64,000 nt of DNA. Source: Plesiomonas shigelloides. GTDB lineage: Bacteria; Pseudomonadota; Gammaproteobacteria; Enterobacterales; CAMTGL01. The notes below the pieces were generated by a model. The model searched no databases. It was given only the letters and a program-made list of their open reading frames with translations, and was not told where the DNA came from. Within the stretch, counting starts at the first letter, position 1; every line of letters starts with the position of its first letter. Shown piece after piece: positions 49,528-59,734 of the stretch. The stretch spans positions 3,165,773 through 3,229,772 of the forward strand of contig NZ_LT575468.1 of NCBI RefSeq assembly GCF_900087055.1. Reading direction: 5' to 3'. A program made the translations under genes and the position numbers.

Positions 49528-50405
49528 GTCCCGACGAACACCGCGCCGGGGCTGTCATCCGACAGCAACCGCACTTTCATCTGAACGCGGGCCTTGCGTC
49601 CGCGCCCTAAACGATCCAAATCGCCACCCAAATCGTTCAAATCAGCCACCGCCCGTGGTCGATTGCCGACCGGATGCGGATAGCGAATATGGGCATCGGC
49701 CAGAATAATCTCACCGCCCAGATTACGCTCACGCAGCAGTAACCAAATCAAGCCCCAGCCGGTTAAAGTCGCCAGCGAGAACAGGCTTCCGGCAAACACG
49801 CTGTCATACGGATTTTGATTGGCCGCCAGCGGCAAGCTGGTTTCAAAGCGCTGGCCGGTGTACTGCATGATTTTGATCCCCATCTTTTCACTGATCGGGA
49901 TCGACTGATACCACGCCTGTTGCAGCTGCAAACACCAATCTGGACGGTGCAAGATAGTCTCGAGGTCAGCCAGCGGCTTGATCATCAGAAAATGGCGTAC
50001 CGGCGTGCTGCTGGCGGTCTGCAACTCCCCCTGATTCTGGTAGCCCAGTTGGGTGAAAAAGGCCACCGCCTCTTCCCGTGCACTACATACCACACGACGC
50101 GCGCCTTCTTGCCGTGCCACCGACTCCAGCGCCATGGCCACTAGCGTGCCCAAACCGCGCCCGCGTAAATCGGGATGCACCGCCATAAAACGGATCGCCG
50201 CCTCATCATCGGCATTGATATAGACCCGCCCGATGGCCACCGGATTATCGTGCTCATCCACCACCATCTGGTGATGCGCACCGGCGTCATAGCCATCGCG
50301 CTCTGAGCCGGGCGGTTGGTGCAGCGGTGCCCGCAGCATCTGCCAGCGAAAGTGATAATAGCGCGCCAGCGCTTCATCAGTGGTGGGGGTACTTAAGCGG
50401 TACAT
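49461..50405 (-). CDS. fabY: Bifunctional GNAT / hot-dog fold protein YiiD (FabY)
   Basis: The 314 residues match E. coli YiiD along their length: a GNAT domain (about 1-150; [21 protein letters not shown] is the acetyl-CoA-binding segment) and a C-terminal hot-dog thioesterase-like domain ([22 protein letters not shown]). YiiD was renamed FabY/MadA for a malonyl-ACP-related activity that starts fatty acid synthesis when FabH is missing, as I recall it. AAGGAG precedes ATG 50405. It is last in the dtd group, as in E. coli, and overlaps the end of yicH. Confidence 0.9.
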   Translation of the reverse strand: MYRLSTPTTDEALARYYHFRWQMLRAPLHQPPGSERDGYDAGAHHQMVVDEHDNPVAIGRVYINADDEAAIRFMAVHPDLRGRGLGTLVAMALESVARQEGARRVVCSAREEAVAFFTQLGYQNQGELQTASSTPVRHFLMIKPLADLETILHRPDWCLQLQQAWYQSIPISEKMGIKIMQYTGQRFETSLPLAANQNPYDSVFAGSLFSLATLTGWGLIWLLLRERNLGGEIILADAHIRYPHPVGNRPRAVADLNDLGGDLDRLGRGRKARVQMKVRLLSDDSPGAVFVGTYLVLPAGCGPHAGNGVTSTLL

Positions 50406-50516
50406 CCTTGTACTCCTTGCAATCCATCGCTCTGAGATCTATCGATCTAAGATGTATCGGTGAGAAACTCACCCAGTGCACCGGTTTGGCCGGCGCAGCA
50501 AAGAAGAGCTTGCCGG

Positions 50517-50951
50517 TTACACCTGCAACCAGAAGGTCACCGGACCGTCATTGACCAGAGCCACTTTCATATCGGCGGCAAACCGGCCCTCTTCGGTCGG
50601 CAATTGGCCACGGCAGTAATCGGTAAAATAGCGATACAACGCTTGCGCGTCATCGGGCGCTGCGCCGCGGGAAAAGCTGGGGCGCAGCCCCTTTTGGGTG
50701 TCCGCCGCCAAGGTAAACTGCGATACCACCAGCACACTGCCACCGGCTTGTTGCACGTTCAGGTTCATCTTGCCCTGCTCGTCTTCAAAAATGCGGTAAC
50801 CCAACACTTTATCCGCCAGACGGCGCGCCTTGGCTTCATCATCCCCTTGCTCCACACCGAGCAACACCAACAAGCCCGGGCCGATAGCGCCGGTCACTTC
50901 TCCGTCAACGGTCACACTGGCTTCACTGACGCGCTGAATCAATCCAATCAT
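50517..50951 (-). CDS. dtd: D-aminoacyl-tRNA deacylase
   Basis: Dtd hydrolyses D-aminoacyl-tRNA (and Gly-tRNA-Ala), recycling mischarged tRNA. The 144-residue protein has the active-site [12 protein letters not shown] (SQFTL) and the gating NDGPVTFWL (here VNDGPVTF, with the GP of the cross-subunit motif). AAGGAG lies nine bases before ATG 50951. It is followed by fabY and preceded by pip, which is the odd insertion compared with E. coli. Confidence 0.96.
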   Translation of the reverse strand: MIGLIQRVSEASVTVDGEVTGAIGPGLLVLLGVEQGDDEAKARRLADKVLGYRIFEDEQGKMNLNVQQAGGSVLVVSQFTLAADTQKGLRPSFSRGAAPDDAQALYRYFTDYCRGQLPTEEGRFAADMKVALVNDGPVTFWLQV

Positions 50952-50997
50952 TTACTGCAACTCCTTGTGTACAACCTACTGCTGATTTTCTTACGAT

Positions 50998-51981
50998 TTA
51001 CGAGGCCGACTCCGCGTCGGCGGCCGCGCTGTGCAACGCGCGGATCAATGCATCAGTGATCCCCGGCTCTAACGCCGAGTGACCGGCATTTGGCACCACC
51101 TGCAACTGAGCATGCGGCAACGCCTGCTGCACCAGCCACGCATTTTCTAGCGGGCAAATCATGTCATAACGGCCATGCACCAGATACAGAGGGATCGCCG
51201 CCAAGCGTTCGGCATTGAGCAAAATATGATTATCCGGTTGCCATAACCGATGGCGGAAGTAATGGCACTCGAGGGTAGCCAGCGCCACCGCATGCTGCAA
51301 ACTGCCCATCTGCTCTAAGATTTGCGGATCGGGCAGCAGCTGTATCAGATGCGCTTCCCACAACGCCCAGCTCCGGGCTGCCGCGCTGCGCTCCAGCTCA
51401 TTATTTGAAGTGAGCAGTGACCAATAGCCTTCCAGCACCGTATCGGCCGACAAACGTGCATTGCTCTCATCAATGTCTGGCATCAGCGGCGCAATGAAGT
51501 GCCGATAATGCTCCGGGAACATTTGCGCCGCACCATGGGGCCCATACAGCCATTCCAGATCGCGCTGACGCCCCAAGAAAATCCCGCGCAACACCAACGC
51601 TTGCACCCGCTCAGGGAAGGCCTCGGCGTACAGCAAGCTCAGCGTACTGCCCCACGAGCCACCAAACAGCAGCCAGCGTGGGATCTGCAGCTCTTCGCGG
51701 ATCGCTTCAATATCGGCTAACAGATCACTGACCTGATTATCGTGCCACTGCCCATGCGGCAATGATCGACCACAACCGCGCTGATCAAACAAAATGACCC
51801 GAAAGCGCTGCGGATCGAAAAAGCGCCGGCTGGTCTCATTGCACCCCGCCCCCGGTCCACCATGCACAAACAGCACCGGCAGCCCCTGCGGATTACCAAC
51901 CTGCTCCAGATAAATCTGGTGCTGACCGCGGCGGATAAACCCGCTGTAATACGGCTGAATGGGCGGATACAGATGAAACAT
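50998..51981 (-). CDS. pip: Proline iminopeptidase
   Basis: This 327-residue alpha/beta hydrolase (family S33) removes N-terminal proline from peptides. HGGPGAG forms the oxyanion region, GGSWGSTLSLLYA holds the nucleophile Ser, and the Asp/His pair lies in GRYDMICP and NAGHSALEP. DQRGCGRS is also family-typical. GGAGGGAAGG precedes ATG 51981. It lies between yihY and dtd, where E. coli has no pip gene, so it is an accessory insertion relative to that order. Confidence 0.93.
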   Translation of the reverse strand: MFHLYPPIQPYYSGFIRRGQHQIYLEQVGNPQGLPVLFVHGGPGAGCNETSRRFFDPQRFRVILFDQRGCGRSLPHGQWHDNQVSDLLADIEAIREELQIPRWLLFGGSWGSTLSLLYAEAFPERVQALVLRGIFLGRQRDLEWLYGPHGAAQMFPEHYRHFIAPLMPDIDESNARLSADTVLEGYWSLLTSNNELERSAAARSWALWEAHLIQLLPDPQILEQMGSLQHAVALATLECHYFRHRLWQPDNHILLNAERLAAIPLYLVHGRYDMICPLENAWLVQQALPHAQLQVVPNAGHSALEPGITDALIRALHSAAADAESAS

Positions 51982-52050
51982 AAGCCTTCCCTCCTGCGAA
52001 TAGGTGCCGAGCTATATGTGCCAGCCTGATGGCGGCCAGCGGTTCACGAT

Positions 52051-52917
52051 TTATAACGTGGGTGACGGCTCGTCTTGCAGCGCCTGTGTCCGTCGCCATT
52101 CACCCAAGGTTGCGGTCACTTCGGCACCAAACAACACAATACACCAGCTTAAGTAAACCCAGACAAATAAAATCGGGATCACCGCCAGCGCACCGTAAAT
52201 CACCTGATACGATGGGAAAAAAGTGATGTACAGGGTGAAAACTTTTTTGCTGATCTCAAACAGTAACGCCGCGATCAGCGCGCCACTGAGCGCATGTAGA
52301 GTCGGTACCCGCTCGGTAGGCACCACGCTGTACAGCAACCAAAACGCCAGCGAGGACAACACAAACGGGAACAGCAGCAGCAAGTTGTCGAGCACCCCGT
52401 TAATCCCCGTATCGGTAAGCAATTTCAGGGATAACAGATACGAGCTGGTCACTAAGCTGGCACCGGCCAACAACGGCCCCAGCGTCAAAATCATCCAATA
52501 AATGGCAAACGACACCACCGCCGGACGACGCCGCTGGCTACGCCAAATGTGGTTCAGGGTTTTATCCACTGCCGAAATCAACAGCAGCGCCACCACCACC
52601 AAGGCGATGATCCCCACCGCACTCATCTTGCTGGAGTTAGAGACAAACTCGTCCAGATAGGTTTGCACCACATCCCCGGTCGCTGGGACAAAGTTGCTGA
52701 AAATAAAGTGCTTCACCTTATCGGTCACCCCGACAAACACCGGAAAGGCGGTAAAGACCGAAAAGACCACCGTCACCAGCGGCACCAACGACAGCAACGT
52801 CACATAAGCTAAATAACCGGCCGTCACCGTCAGGCGGTTTTCATTGCTGCGCGCCAATAGCAGACCGGCAAAGGCCCGTACTTGCGCCCAACTGCGCACA
52901 AAAGATGGCGTATCCAT
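52051..52917 (-). CDS. yihY: YihY/BrkB-family inner-membrane protein
   Basis: This 288-residue membrane protein of the YihY (UPF0761) family has about six hydrophobic helices, starting with [22 protein letters not shown], a strongly conserved family segment. It was once called RNase BN, which was withdrawn, and its role is unknown. AAGGA precedes ATG 52917. It is between yihX and pip and matches the E. coli yihX-yihY-dtd order apart from pip. Confidence 0.92.
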   Translation of the reverse strand: MDTPSFVRSWAQVRAFAGLLLARSNENRLTVTAGYLAYVTLLSLVPLVTVVFSVFTAFPVFVGVTDKVKHFIFSNFVPATGDVVQTYLDEFVSNSSKMSAVGIIALVVVALLLISAVDKTLNHIWRSQRRRPAVVSFAIYWMILTLGPLLAGASLVTSSYLLSLKLLTDTGINGVLDNLLLLFPFVLSSLAFWLLYSVVPTERVPTLHALSGALIAALLFEISKKVFTLYITFFPSYQVIYGALAVIPILFVWVYLSWCIVLFGAEVTATLGEWRRTQALQDEPSPTL

Positions 52918-52988
52918 GACAATGTCCTTCTCACTGTATCAATCACGTTGTATTAATCAGTGCCTATAGTAACGATCCTGTTGCCGAA

Positions 52989-53594
52989 TTACGCCCCGAG
53001 ATCCCGCTGCCGGAAATATTCCAAGACAGTTTGCGCATCTTTTACCCACACGCTCTCAATACCTAAGGCGCGCGCGGCGGCAATATTGTCGGCATTGTCA
53101 TCAAAAAAGCAGCTTTGTGCCGGCGTAAATCCGGTATCTGCCAGCACCTGCTGATAAATTTGCGGCTGTGGTTTACGCCATCCCATCTCGTTGGATAGAT
53201 AGACCCGATCGGCGCTGTGCGCCACTTGTGGGTATAGGCTCGGCCATAACTCACAGTGCAGCGCATTGGTGTTCGACAGCACCACCACCGTCTCACCCGC
53301 CGCACGCAGTTGCTGCATGCGCTCAATCACCGGCATACGCAGCGCGCCAAAAATCGCCTGCCACCCTTCGGCAAACTGGGCAAAACTCAATTGCATGCCT
53401 AACACTCGGTTCACCGCTTCGGCAAACTCGGCATCACTCAAGGTCCCGCGCTCGTGCTCACAAAACGCCGCATCATGGGTAAAGCGCGCCTGCAAAGTAG
53501 CCACCGGCACCCCACTGTGCTGACTCCATACCTGTAGCACGCGCTGAAAATCGATATCGATAATCACATTGCCCAAATCAAAGATATATAACAC
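52989..53594 (-). CDS. yihX: HAD phosphatase YihX (alpha-D-glucose-1-phosphate phosphatase)
   Basis: YihX is a HAD-superfamily hydrolase that dephosphorylates alpha-glucose-1-phosphate in E. coli. GTG 53594 with AAGGAG seven bases upstream gives 201 residues and begins LYIFDLGNVIIDIDF, where Asp is the nucleophile. Other HAD motifs are VVLSNTN and the acidic FFDDNADNI. The longer frame to 53669 adds 25 residues not found in the family. It is 199 aa in E. coli. Confidence 0.92.
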   Translation of the reverse strand: MLYIFDLGNVIIDIDFQRVLQVWSQHSGVPVATLQARFTHDAAFCEHERGTLSDAEFAEAVNRVLGMQLSFAQFAEGWQAIFGALRMPVIERMQQLRAAGETVVVLSNTNALHCELWPSLYPQVAHSADRVYLSNEMGWRKPQPQIYQQVLADTGFTPAQSCFFDDNADNIAAARALGIESVWVKDAQTVLEYFRQRDLGA

Positions 53595-53695
53595 CCGCTC
53601 ACTCCTTGCTGTTGCCTTAAATATCGCCAGATGTCTAATAAGTACCTGCTGGGGACAAAAGCCAATCACAGCTATAACGCACTGATAAAAAGCAT

Positions 53696-53720
53696 AAAAA
53701 AAGGGAGCCTACCGGCTCCC
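53696..53720 (-). terminator. Intrinsic terminator after typA
   Basis: On the minus strand GGGAGCC (53720-53714) pairs with GGCTCCC (53709-53703), loop GGTA, with seven Ts (53702-53696). Confidence 0.88.
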
Positions 53721-53780
53721 TCTTTGGATTATTCGACAGAAGGCTTAATGCCTGCGGTCTTTTTATACTAGCCTGACAAA

Positions 53781-55601
53781 TTAGTCTTTGCTGCCGCGAT
53801 GCGCACGCTTACGATCATTTTCGGTCAGGTGTTTCTTACGCAGACGCACGCTCTGCGGAGTCACTTCAACCAGTTCGTCATCATCGATGAACTCCAGCGC
53901 TTGTTCCAGAGTCATCTTGATTGGGGTAGTCAGCGTGGTCGCTTCGTCAGTACCAGAAGCACGCATGTTGGTCAGCTTCTTACCCTGCAGACAGTTAACG
54001 GTCAGGTCGTTAGAACGGCTGTGGATACCGATGATCTGGCCTTCGTACACTTCGGTACCGTGACCCAGGAACAGACGACCACGATCCTGCAGGCTGTACA
54101 GCGCGTACGCCAGAGCCTTACCGGTACCGTTAGAGATCAGAACGCCGTTGATGCGCTGACCGATTTCACCTGGACGCACGTCATCGTAGTGGCTGAAGCT
54201 GGAGTACAGCAGACCAGTACCGGAAGTCATGGTCATGAACTCGGTACGGAAGCCGATCAGGCCACGGCTAGGGATGATGTAATCCAGACGGATACGGCCT
54301 TTGCCATCCGGGATCATGTCGCGCATTTCACCCTTACGCAGACCCATCGCTTCCATCACAGAGCCCTGGTGCTGCTCTTCGATGTCCAGAGTCACTTGCT
54401 CGAACGGCTCTTGTTTGCGGCCATCGATGTCACGGAAAATTACTTTCGGACGGGATACCGCCAGCTCGTAACCTTCACGACGCATGTTTTCGATCAGAAC
54501 GGACAGGTGCAGTTCACCACGACCTGATACACGGAATGCATCCGGGTCTTCGGTTTCTTCAACACGCAGGGCCACGTTGTGTACCAGCTCTTTGCGCAGA
54601 CGGTCCAGGATCTGGCGGGAAGTCACGAATTTACCTTCGCGGCCGCAGAATGGAGAGGTGTTAACGCAGAAGAACATGGTTACGGTTGGCTCATCCACAG
54701 TCAGCGCTGGCAGCGCTTCAACGGCGGATGGATCGCACAGGGTATCGGAGATGTTCAGCTCACCCAGACCGGTGATTGCGATGATATCGCCCGCTTCACA
54801 CACTTCCGCTTCGATACGTTGCAGACCCATGTGGCCCAGCACTTTACCGACTTTACCGTTACGACGGTTGCCTTCGCTATCCACGATAACGATCTGCTGG
54901 TTTGGCTTAACAGAACCACGCTTGATACGGCCGATACCGATAACACCTACGTAGTTGTTGTAGTCCAGCTGAGAAATTTGCATCTGGAATGGAGCTTCCA
55001 GCTCAACTTTCGGCGGCTCAACGTGCTTAACGATAGTTTCGAACAGTGGAGTCATGTTCTCAGCCATCTCGTCCGCTTCCAGACCGGCAATACCGTTCAG
55101 AGCAGAAGCGTAAACGATAGGGAAGTCCAACTGCTCGTCAGTTGCACCCAGGTTCACGAACAGGTCAAACACCTGATCCACCACCCAGTCAGGACGCGCG
55201 CCCGGACGGTCAACCTTGTTGATAACCACGATCGGACGCAGGCCGTAAGCAAAGGCTTTCTGCGTAACGAAACGGGTTTGTGGCATAGGACCGTCCATTG
55301 CGTCTACCAGCAACAGTACGGAATCTACCATCGACATCACACGTTCTACTTCACCACCGAAGTCGGCGTGACCTGGGGTATCAACGATGTTAATGCGGTA
55401 TCCATTCCACTCGATGGCCGTGTTTTTAGCCAGGATGGTAATCCCACGCTCTTTTTCCAGATCGTTGGAGTCCATTACACGTTCAGTGGCGTCGCTACGA
55501 TCTCCGAGGGTACCGGACTGTTGCAGCAACTTATCAACCAGGGTGGTCTTACCGTGGTCAACGTGGGCAATGATGGCGATATTACGCAGATTCTCAATCA
55601 C
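53781..55601 (-). CDS. typA: Ribosome-associated GTPase TypA/BipA
   Basis: TypA is a translational GTPase that aids large-subunit assembly and stress and cold adaptation. The 606 residues show P-loop AHVDHGKTT, switch [13 protein letters not shown] and [11 protein letters not shown] (the NKxD motif), then EF-G-like domains III and V and the TypA-specific C-terminal domain. The start is GTG 55601 ([13 protein letters not shown]), which has no strong SD. It is divergent from glnA across a 536-bp regulatory region, as in E. coli. Confidence 0.97.
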   Translation of the reverse strand: MIENLRNIAIIAHVDHGKTTLVDKLLQQSGTLGDRSDATERVMDSNDLEKERGITILAKNTAIEWNGYRINIVDTPGHADFGGEVERVMSMVDSVLLLVDAMDGPMPQTRFVTQKAFAYGLRPIVVINKVDRPGARPDWVVDQVFDLFVNLGATDEQLDFPIVYASALNGIAGLEADEMAENMTPLFETIVKHVEPPKVELEAPFQMQISQLDYNNYVGVIGIGRIKRGSVKPNQQIVIVDSEGNRRNGKVGKVLGHMGLQRIEAEVCEAGDIIAITGLGELNISDTLCDPSAVEALPALTVDEPTVTMFFCVNTSPFCGREGKFVTSRQILDRLRKELVHNVALRVEETEDPDAFRVSGRGELHLSVLIENMRREGYELAVSRPKVIFRDIDGRKQEPFEQVTLDIEEQHQGSVMEAMGLRKGEMRDMIPDGKGRIRLDYIIPSRGLIGFRTEFMTMTSGTGLLYSSFSHYDDVRPGEIGQRINGVLISNGTGKALAYALYSLQDRGRLFLGHGTEVYEGQIIGIHSRSNDLTVNCLQGKKLTNMRASGTDEATTLTTPIKMTLEQALEFIDDDELVEVTPQSVRLRKKHLTENDRKRAHRGSKD

Positions 55602-55738
55602 AGATGTGGTCTCTGGGGGTTAACAAATTAGCGGATATTGTACACAGCTTGAGCAAAAGACTAAACAGATCACAGCAAAACATTACTGGCAAGTTTAGCT
55701 GACTGCCGGCGTGAGCCGTTTCACAAGCTGCACAATCA
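55602..55738. other. typA upstream region
   Basis: This is the leader and promoter side of typA on the minus strand. I did not find a convincing consensus promoter. The glnA control elements begin at 55739. Confidence 0.45.
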
Positions 55739-55760
55739 AAGTGTGAACATTATTACAGAA
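55739..55760 (+). promoter_or_regulatory. Candidate CRP site for glnA
   Basis: TGTGA (55742-55746), N6, TTACA (55753-55757) matches TGTGA-N6-TCACA at 9 of 10 positions. It is centred about 57 bp upstream of the start expected from the promoter at 55772-55800. E. coli glnAp1 is likewise CRP-activated. Confidence 0.55.
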
Positions 55761-55771
55761 GAATCGTAATT

Positions 55772-55800
55772 TTGCTGCCACATATCGCAGGCAATATGAT
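55772..55800 (+). promoter_or_regulatory. Sigma70 promoter of glnA (glnAp1-like)
   Basis: TTGCTG (55772-55777), a 17-bp spacer and TATGAT (55795-55800) make a good sigma70 promoter 330 bp upstream of glnA. A second, weaker candidate with a 19-bp spacer is TTGCTG (55835-55840) and TATTAT (55860-55865). Confidence 0.55.
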
Positions 55801-55885
55801 CTTTACGGCAGGGTTGCGCTTTCTGCGCATAATTTTGCTGAAGGATTATACAACCAACCTATTATAGAGGATATCAATTCCTGCA

Positions 55886-55904
55886 TTGCACCAAAATGGC
55901 GCAA
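55886..55904. promoter_or_regulatory. NtrC enhancer site 1 of glnA
   Basis: TTGCACCAAAATGGCGCAA is a near-perfect dyad (one mismatch between the arms) with the NtrC half-sites TGCACC and GGNGCA. It is centred about 139 bp upstream of the sigma54 start site, close to the -140 site of E. coli. Confidence 0.85.
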
Positions 55905-55918
55905 TGATTCCCCATCAC

Positions 55919-55936
55919 GGTGCAAAAAATGGCAAC
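55919..55936. promoter_or_regulatory. NtrC enhancer site 2 of glnA, degenerate
   Basis: GGTGCAAAAAATGGCAAC is centred at 55,927, about 32 bp from site 1 and near -106, where E. coli has its second strong site at -108. The arms match the consensus poorly, so it is placed mainly by spacing. Confidence 0.45.
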
Positions 55937-56008
55937 GCCTCTGTGGATACCGCGCCGTTGCACCCTGACCAGCCGCAGCCGCACGCGGCAAAACAGGTTT
56001 TGAAAACT

Positions 56009-56023
56009 TGGCACACTTCTCGC
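56009..56023 (+). promoter_or_regulatory. Sigma54 promoter of glnA (glnAp2-like)
   Basis: TGGCAC (56009-56014) and TCGCT, with GG at 56010-56011 and GC at 56022-56023, have the strict 12-bp GG-to-GC spacing of sigma54. The start site should be near 56,034, giving a leader of about 100 bases. Confidence 0.85.
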
Positions 56024-56137
56024 TATATACCCCATGAAGGTCCGCAGCGGCCTAGTGACCAAGACCTACATCGCTACAAAGTATTTTTGGCAGTCCACGA
56101 CAACATAAAACATTGCGACAACATCGGAGGTTACACC

Positions 56138-57547
56138 ATGTCAGCTGAACACGTATTAGCTATGCTGCAAGAGCACGAAGTGAAATTCGTTGATCTGCGC
56201 TTTACTGACACCAAAGGCAAGGAGCAGCACGTTTCCATTCCTTCTCACCAAGTGAATGCCGACTTCTTCGAAGAAGGTAAAATGTTCGATGGCTCTTCCA
56301 TCGAAGGGTGGAAAGGGATTAACGAATCTGACATGGTTCTGATGCCGGATCCGGCAACCGCGGTTTTAGACCCATTCACCGATGACAGCACCCTGATTAT
56401 CCGTTGTGACATCTTAGAGCCAGGCACCCTGCAAGGTTACGATCGTGACCCACGCTCTATCGCCAAACGCGCCGAAGACTACATGCGCAGCACCGGCATC
56501 GCCGACACCGTGCTGTTTGGCCCAGAGCCAGAATTCTTTGTGTTCGATGACGTGCGTTTCAAAACCGGCATCTCCGGCTCCTTCTTCCAACTGGATGATA
56601 TCGAAGCGGCATGGAACACCGGCACCGAATACGATGGCGGTAACAAAGGCCACCGTCCAGCCGTAAAAGGCGGCTACTTCCCTGTGGCACCGGTTGATTC
56701 TTCCCAGAACCTGCGCTCTGCAATGTGTCTGGTGATGGAAGAGATGGGGCTGGTGGTAGAAGCTCACCACCACGAAGTGGCCACTGCCGGTCAAAACGAA
56801 GTGGCGACCCGCTTCAACACCATGACCATCAAGGCTGACGAAATCCAGATTTACAAGTACGTGGTACACAACGTGGCGCACGCCTACGGCAAGACCGCGA
56901 CTTTCATGCCAAAACCACTGTTCGGTGACAACGGCTCCGGCATGCACTGCCACCAATCACTGGCGAAAAACGGCGTGAACCTGTTCTCCGGTGACAAGTA
57001 CGCCGGCCTGTCTGAAATGGCACTGTACTACATCGGCGGCATCATCAAGCACGCCAAAGCGCTGAACGCCTTCACCAACCCAACCACCAACTCGTACAAG
57101 CGTCTGGTACCAGGTTATGAAGCGCCAGTTATGCTGGCTTACTCAGCGCGTAACCGCTCCGCGTCTATCCGTATCCCAGTGGTTGCGAGCCCGAAAGCGC
57201 GCCGTATCGAAGTACGCTTCCCGGATCCAGGTGCTAACCCATACTTGGCCTTTGCTGCTCAGCTGATGGCCGGTCTGGACGGTATCGCCAACAAGATCCA
57301 CCCAGGCGATGCGATGGACAAGAACCTGTACGATCTGCCGCCAGAAGAAGCCGCTGAGATCCCAACCGTGGCCGGCTCTTTGGAAGAGGCCATGAGCGAG
57401 CTGGATGCCGACCGTGAGTTCCTGACCCGTGGCGGCGTCTTCACCGACGACTTTATCGATTCCTATATTGAGTTGAAACACGCCGATATCGACCGCGTGC
57501 GCATGATGCCGCACCCAGTTGAGTTCGAAATGTACTACAGCGTGTAA
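56138..57547 (+). CDS. glnA: Glutamine synthetase, type I
   Basis: GlnA makes glutamine from glutamate, ammonia and ATP in a dodecamer. The 469 residues start at ATG 56138, eight bases after CGGAGG; the open frame to 55886 is only the leader. [11 protein letters not shown] (conserved GSI signature), [20 protein letters not shown] and [19 protein letters not shown] are the active-site segments. Tyr398 (397 after Met removal) in [10 protein letters not shown] is the adenylylation site, so GlnE regulation is expected. Transcription is controlled by CRP, NtrC and sigma54 sites upstream. Confidence 0.98.
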   Translation: MSAEHVLAMLQEHEVKFVDLRFTDTKGKEQHVSIPSHQVNADFFEEGKMFDGSSIEGWKGINESDMVLMPDPATAVLDPFTDDSTLIIRCDILEPGTLQGYDRDPRSIAKRAEDYMRSTGIADTVLFGPEPEFFVFDDVRFKTGISGSFFQLDDIEAAWNTGTEYDGGNKGHRPAVKGGYFPVAPVDSSQNLRSAMCLVMEEMGLVVEAHHHEVATAGQNEVATRFNTMTIKADEIQIYKYVVHNVAHAYGKTATFMPKPLFGDNGSGMHCHQSLAKNGVNLFSGDKYAGLSEMALYYIGGIIKHAKALNAFTNPTTNSYKRLVPGYEAPVMLAYSARNRSASIRIPVVASPKARRIEVRFPDPGANPYLAFAAQLMAGLDGIANKIHPGDAMDKNLYDLPPEEAAEIPTVAGSLEEAMSELDADREFLTRGGVFTDDFIDSYIELKHADIDRVRMMPHPVEFEMYYSV

Positions 57548-57610
57548 TACGCCGTGTCATTTCAACGGCAGTGCGTGTAACAACCTTTTTTGTTGCCGTG
57601 GAAACTTTCA

Positions 57611-57635
57611 GCCCGCCTCACAGGCGGGCTTTTTT
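57611..57635 (+). terminator. Intrinsic terminator after glnA
   Basis: GCCCGCC (57611-57617) pairs with GGCGGGC (57623-57629), loop TCACA, and six Ts follow (57630-57635). It partly isolates glnA from the glnLG genes, as in E. coli. Confidence 0.9.
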
Positions 57636-57823
57636 ATGGTTGCCGCCACGGCCCCCGAGCATCGACACTTAGCGCCATAACTTATGGCTCCATAATTTAG
57701 ACGCCATCATTTAAGCACCGCTATTTAAGCATCATTGTCTGAGCGTCCAACCGCGTCCGCCCCACTGCTTGGCAGTACGCGCTACCCGCTCGGCCATTTC
57801 CTTTTTCATCTGCGGAGAACGTC

Positions 57824-58426
57824 ATGCGCCTGTTTTGCCTGACACTGCTGTTTGCCACCCTATCGGCGTTTGCCAGTGAGACTCGGCTGATCTGTTCATG
57901 GACCGATGCCAACGGCATTACCCACTTCAGCACTAACCAGCCCAAAGGGGCCACCTGCCGTGAAATCACCCCGGCCGCTCCCATCAAATATGACAGCGGC
58001 AAGCTGCCCTCGACGCGCCTGAACAATAACGCGAACGCGCCCGCGCGCAGTACCCGCAGCAGCACTAATGCCGGCCCCGCACTCGCAGGCAACGTGGCGA
58101 CCCAAATAGCCATCTTGTCACCGATTGATGAAGCGACCGTGCGTAACAACAGCGGCAATATTGATGTCACCGTGATGGTGGTGCCGAAATTGGCCGAGCA
58201 GCAAACCATTCAGCTGAAAATCGATGGCCAAGCGGTAGGGGAACCGAGCCGCAGTATCCAGCAGCAATTGAACAATATCGATCGCGGCTCGCATCAGCTG
58301 AGTGCGGATTTGCTGGAAAACGGTAAAGTGATCGCCTCCGCACCGCCTGTCACGGTATTTTTACACCGCGCCAGCATTTTGAACCGCGAAGCGCTCAACC
58401 CGCCGATTCAGCCGCGCGCCAAGTAA
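57824..58426 (+). CDS. DUF4124-domain periplasmic protein in the glnA-glnL gap
   Basis: This 200-residue protein has a signal peptide (LFCLTLLFATLSAFA) and an N-terminal DUF4124 domain (SETRLICSWTDANGITHFSTNQP, the YKWxDxxGxxHYSxxPP pattern). An Ala/Asn/Ser-rich linker follows, and a C-terminal Ig-like part with TVRNNSGNIDVTVMV. DUF4124 genes occur in this place in Vibrio and Shewanella as well, from memory, but not in E. coli. Function is unknown; a cell-envelope role is likely. It lies between glnA and glnL and may share the NtrC regulon. Confidence 0.85.
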   Translation: MRLFCLTLLFATLSAFASETRLICSWTDANGITHFSTNQPKGATCREITPAAPIKYDSGKLPSTRLNNNANAPARSTRSSTNAGPALAGNVATQIAILSPIDEATVRNNSGNIDVTVMVVPKLAEQQTIQLKIDGQAVGEPSRSIQQQLNNIDRGSHQLSADLLENGKVIASAPPVTVFLHRASILNREALNPPIQPRAK

Positions 58427-58558
58427 GGCCTATCATGCAGCGCCAGTGCCGACCCGCGTCGATAAGTTAAGGTGGCAAAGGCCGCCGGCTCGATTATAGT
58501 GACAGACAGTTTCCGTGCGCCGCCACCCGCGGCGCACCTTTGCTGCCAAGGAGCCATG

Positions 58559-59608
58559 ATGGAGCCGGATATTGCTCAATCCCTGCTGCACAACCTGAAA
58601 ACCGGCGTCTTGTTGCTGGATAATAGCCTGAACATCCACTATGCCAATCCGGCCGCCGAACAATTGCTGTCGCACAGCGCCCGCAAGCTGATTGGCGTGC
58701 CGCTGCCTGCCTTGATTGAATATATCTCGCTGGATTTGACGCTGATGCGCCAGGCATTGGAGCAGCAGCAAAGCTTTACCGATAACGAAGTCACGCTGGT
58801 GATTGACGGCAAAGCCAGCATCGTCGAGCTCACCGCCCAGCACCTGCATACCGGTGCTCAGCACACCGTGCTGGTGGAGCTGCACCCGTTGGATACCCAT
58901 CGCCGCCTAAGCCAAGAGCAGTTGCAACAATCGCAACAATCGGCAGCGCGCGAGCTGGTACGTGGGCTAGCGCATGAAATCAAAAACCCGCTCGGTGGCC
59001 TGCGCGGTGCGGCGCAGTTGCTAGAGCGCGCCTTGCCCGATCCGGCACTGACCGAGTACACCGGCATGATCATCGCCCAAGCCGATCGCTTACGTAATCT
59101 GGTCGACCGGCTGCTTGGCCCACAGCGCCCGGGCGTGCGCAGCGAACAAAATCTGCATGTGGTACTGGAGCAAGTACGCAAGCTGGTGGAGCTGGAAACC
59201 CCCACCCACATCACCTTAATTCGTGATTACGACCCCAGCCTGCCGGAGTTCGAGCATGATCCTGAGCAGCTTGAGCAAGCGATCCTCAATATTGTGCGCA
59301 ACGCCGTCCAAGCCCTCGGTGAACAACCCGGCACCATCACCCTGCGCACCCGCACCGCCTTTCAGCAAACCCTGCACGGTGAACGTTACCGGCTGGCGGT
59401 ACGGCTCGATATCATCGACAGCGGCCCCGGAATTCCGGCACAGCTGCAAGATACGCTGTTCTACCCGATGGTCAGCGGACGCGAAGGCGGCCACGGCTTA
59501 GGGCTATCGATTGCCCGTAATCTGATTGACCAACATCGCGGCAAGATTGAGTGCAGCAGCTGGCCAGGGCATACCGAATTTTCCATTTACCTGCCGCTAC
59601 GCAAATAG
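58559..59608 (+). CDS. glnL: Nitrogen regulation sensor kinase NtrB
   Basis: NtrB (GlnL) phosphorylates or dephosphorylates NtrC under PII control. ATG 58559 is five bases after AAGGAG and gives 349 residues, exactly the E. coli length; the frame to 58472 adds an unlike 29-residue extension. It has an N-terminal PAS domain, phospho-acceptor His139 in [16 protein letters not shown], and the ATPase motifs [17 protein letters not shown] and [15 protein letters not shown]. It is a cytoplasmic enzyme without membrane segments. Confidence 0.96.
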   Translation: MEPDIAQSLLHNLKTGVLLLDNSLNIHYANPAAEQLLSHSARKLIGVPLPALIEYISLDLTLMRQALEQQQSFTDNEVTLVIDGKASIVELTAQHLHTGAQHTVLVELHPLDTHRRLSQEQLQQSQQSAARELVRGLAHEIKNPLGGLRGAAQLLERALPDPALTEYTGMIIAQADRLRNLVDRLLGPQRPGVRSEQNLHVVLEQVRKLVELETPTHITLIRDYDPSLPEFEHDPEQLEQAILNIVRNAVQALGEQPGTITLRTRTAFQQTLHGERYRLAVRLDIIDSGPGIPAQLQDTLFYPMVSGREGGHGLGLSIARNLIDQHRGKIECSSWPGHTEFSIYLPLRK

Positions 59609-59678
59609 CGGCATCAAGTTGGCATGAATTTAGCTCGAATATTGGAACGTTAATTCCCAGCGGCTTAAACTAAGCCCA

Positions 59679-59698
59679 CGCGATAGCCTAATATCGCG
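59679..59698. other. Perfect inverted repeat in the glnL-glnG spacer
   Basis: CGCGATA (59679-59685) and TATCGCG (59692-59698) flank GCCTAA. It has no T tract. It could set the relative amounts of NtrB and NtrC mRNA or be a protein site. Confidence 0.6.
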
Positions 59699-59734
59699 AC
59701 ATAGACCAATCAGCAAGTTCACGAGGCGCACGGC

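Noticed and set aside
54579-55631. 350-codon open frame on the + strand opposite typA
   Set aside because: It is wholly antisense to a well-conserved GTPase gene and translates to low-complexity His/Thr/Val-rich sequence without family features.
55886-56137. 84-residue N-terminal extension of glutamine synthetase
   Set aside because: It covers the NtrC and sigma54 elements, and ATG 56138 with CGGAGG gives the exact GSI length.
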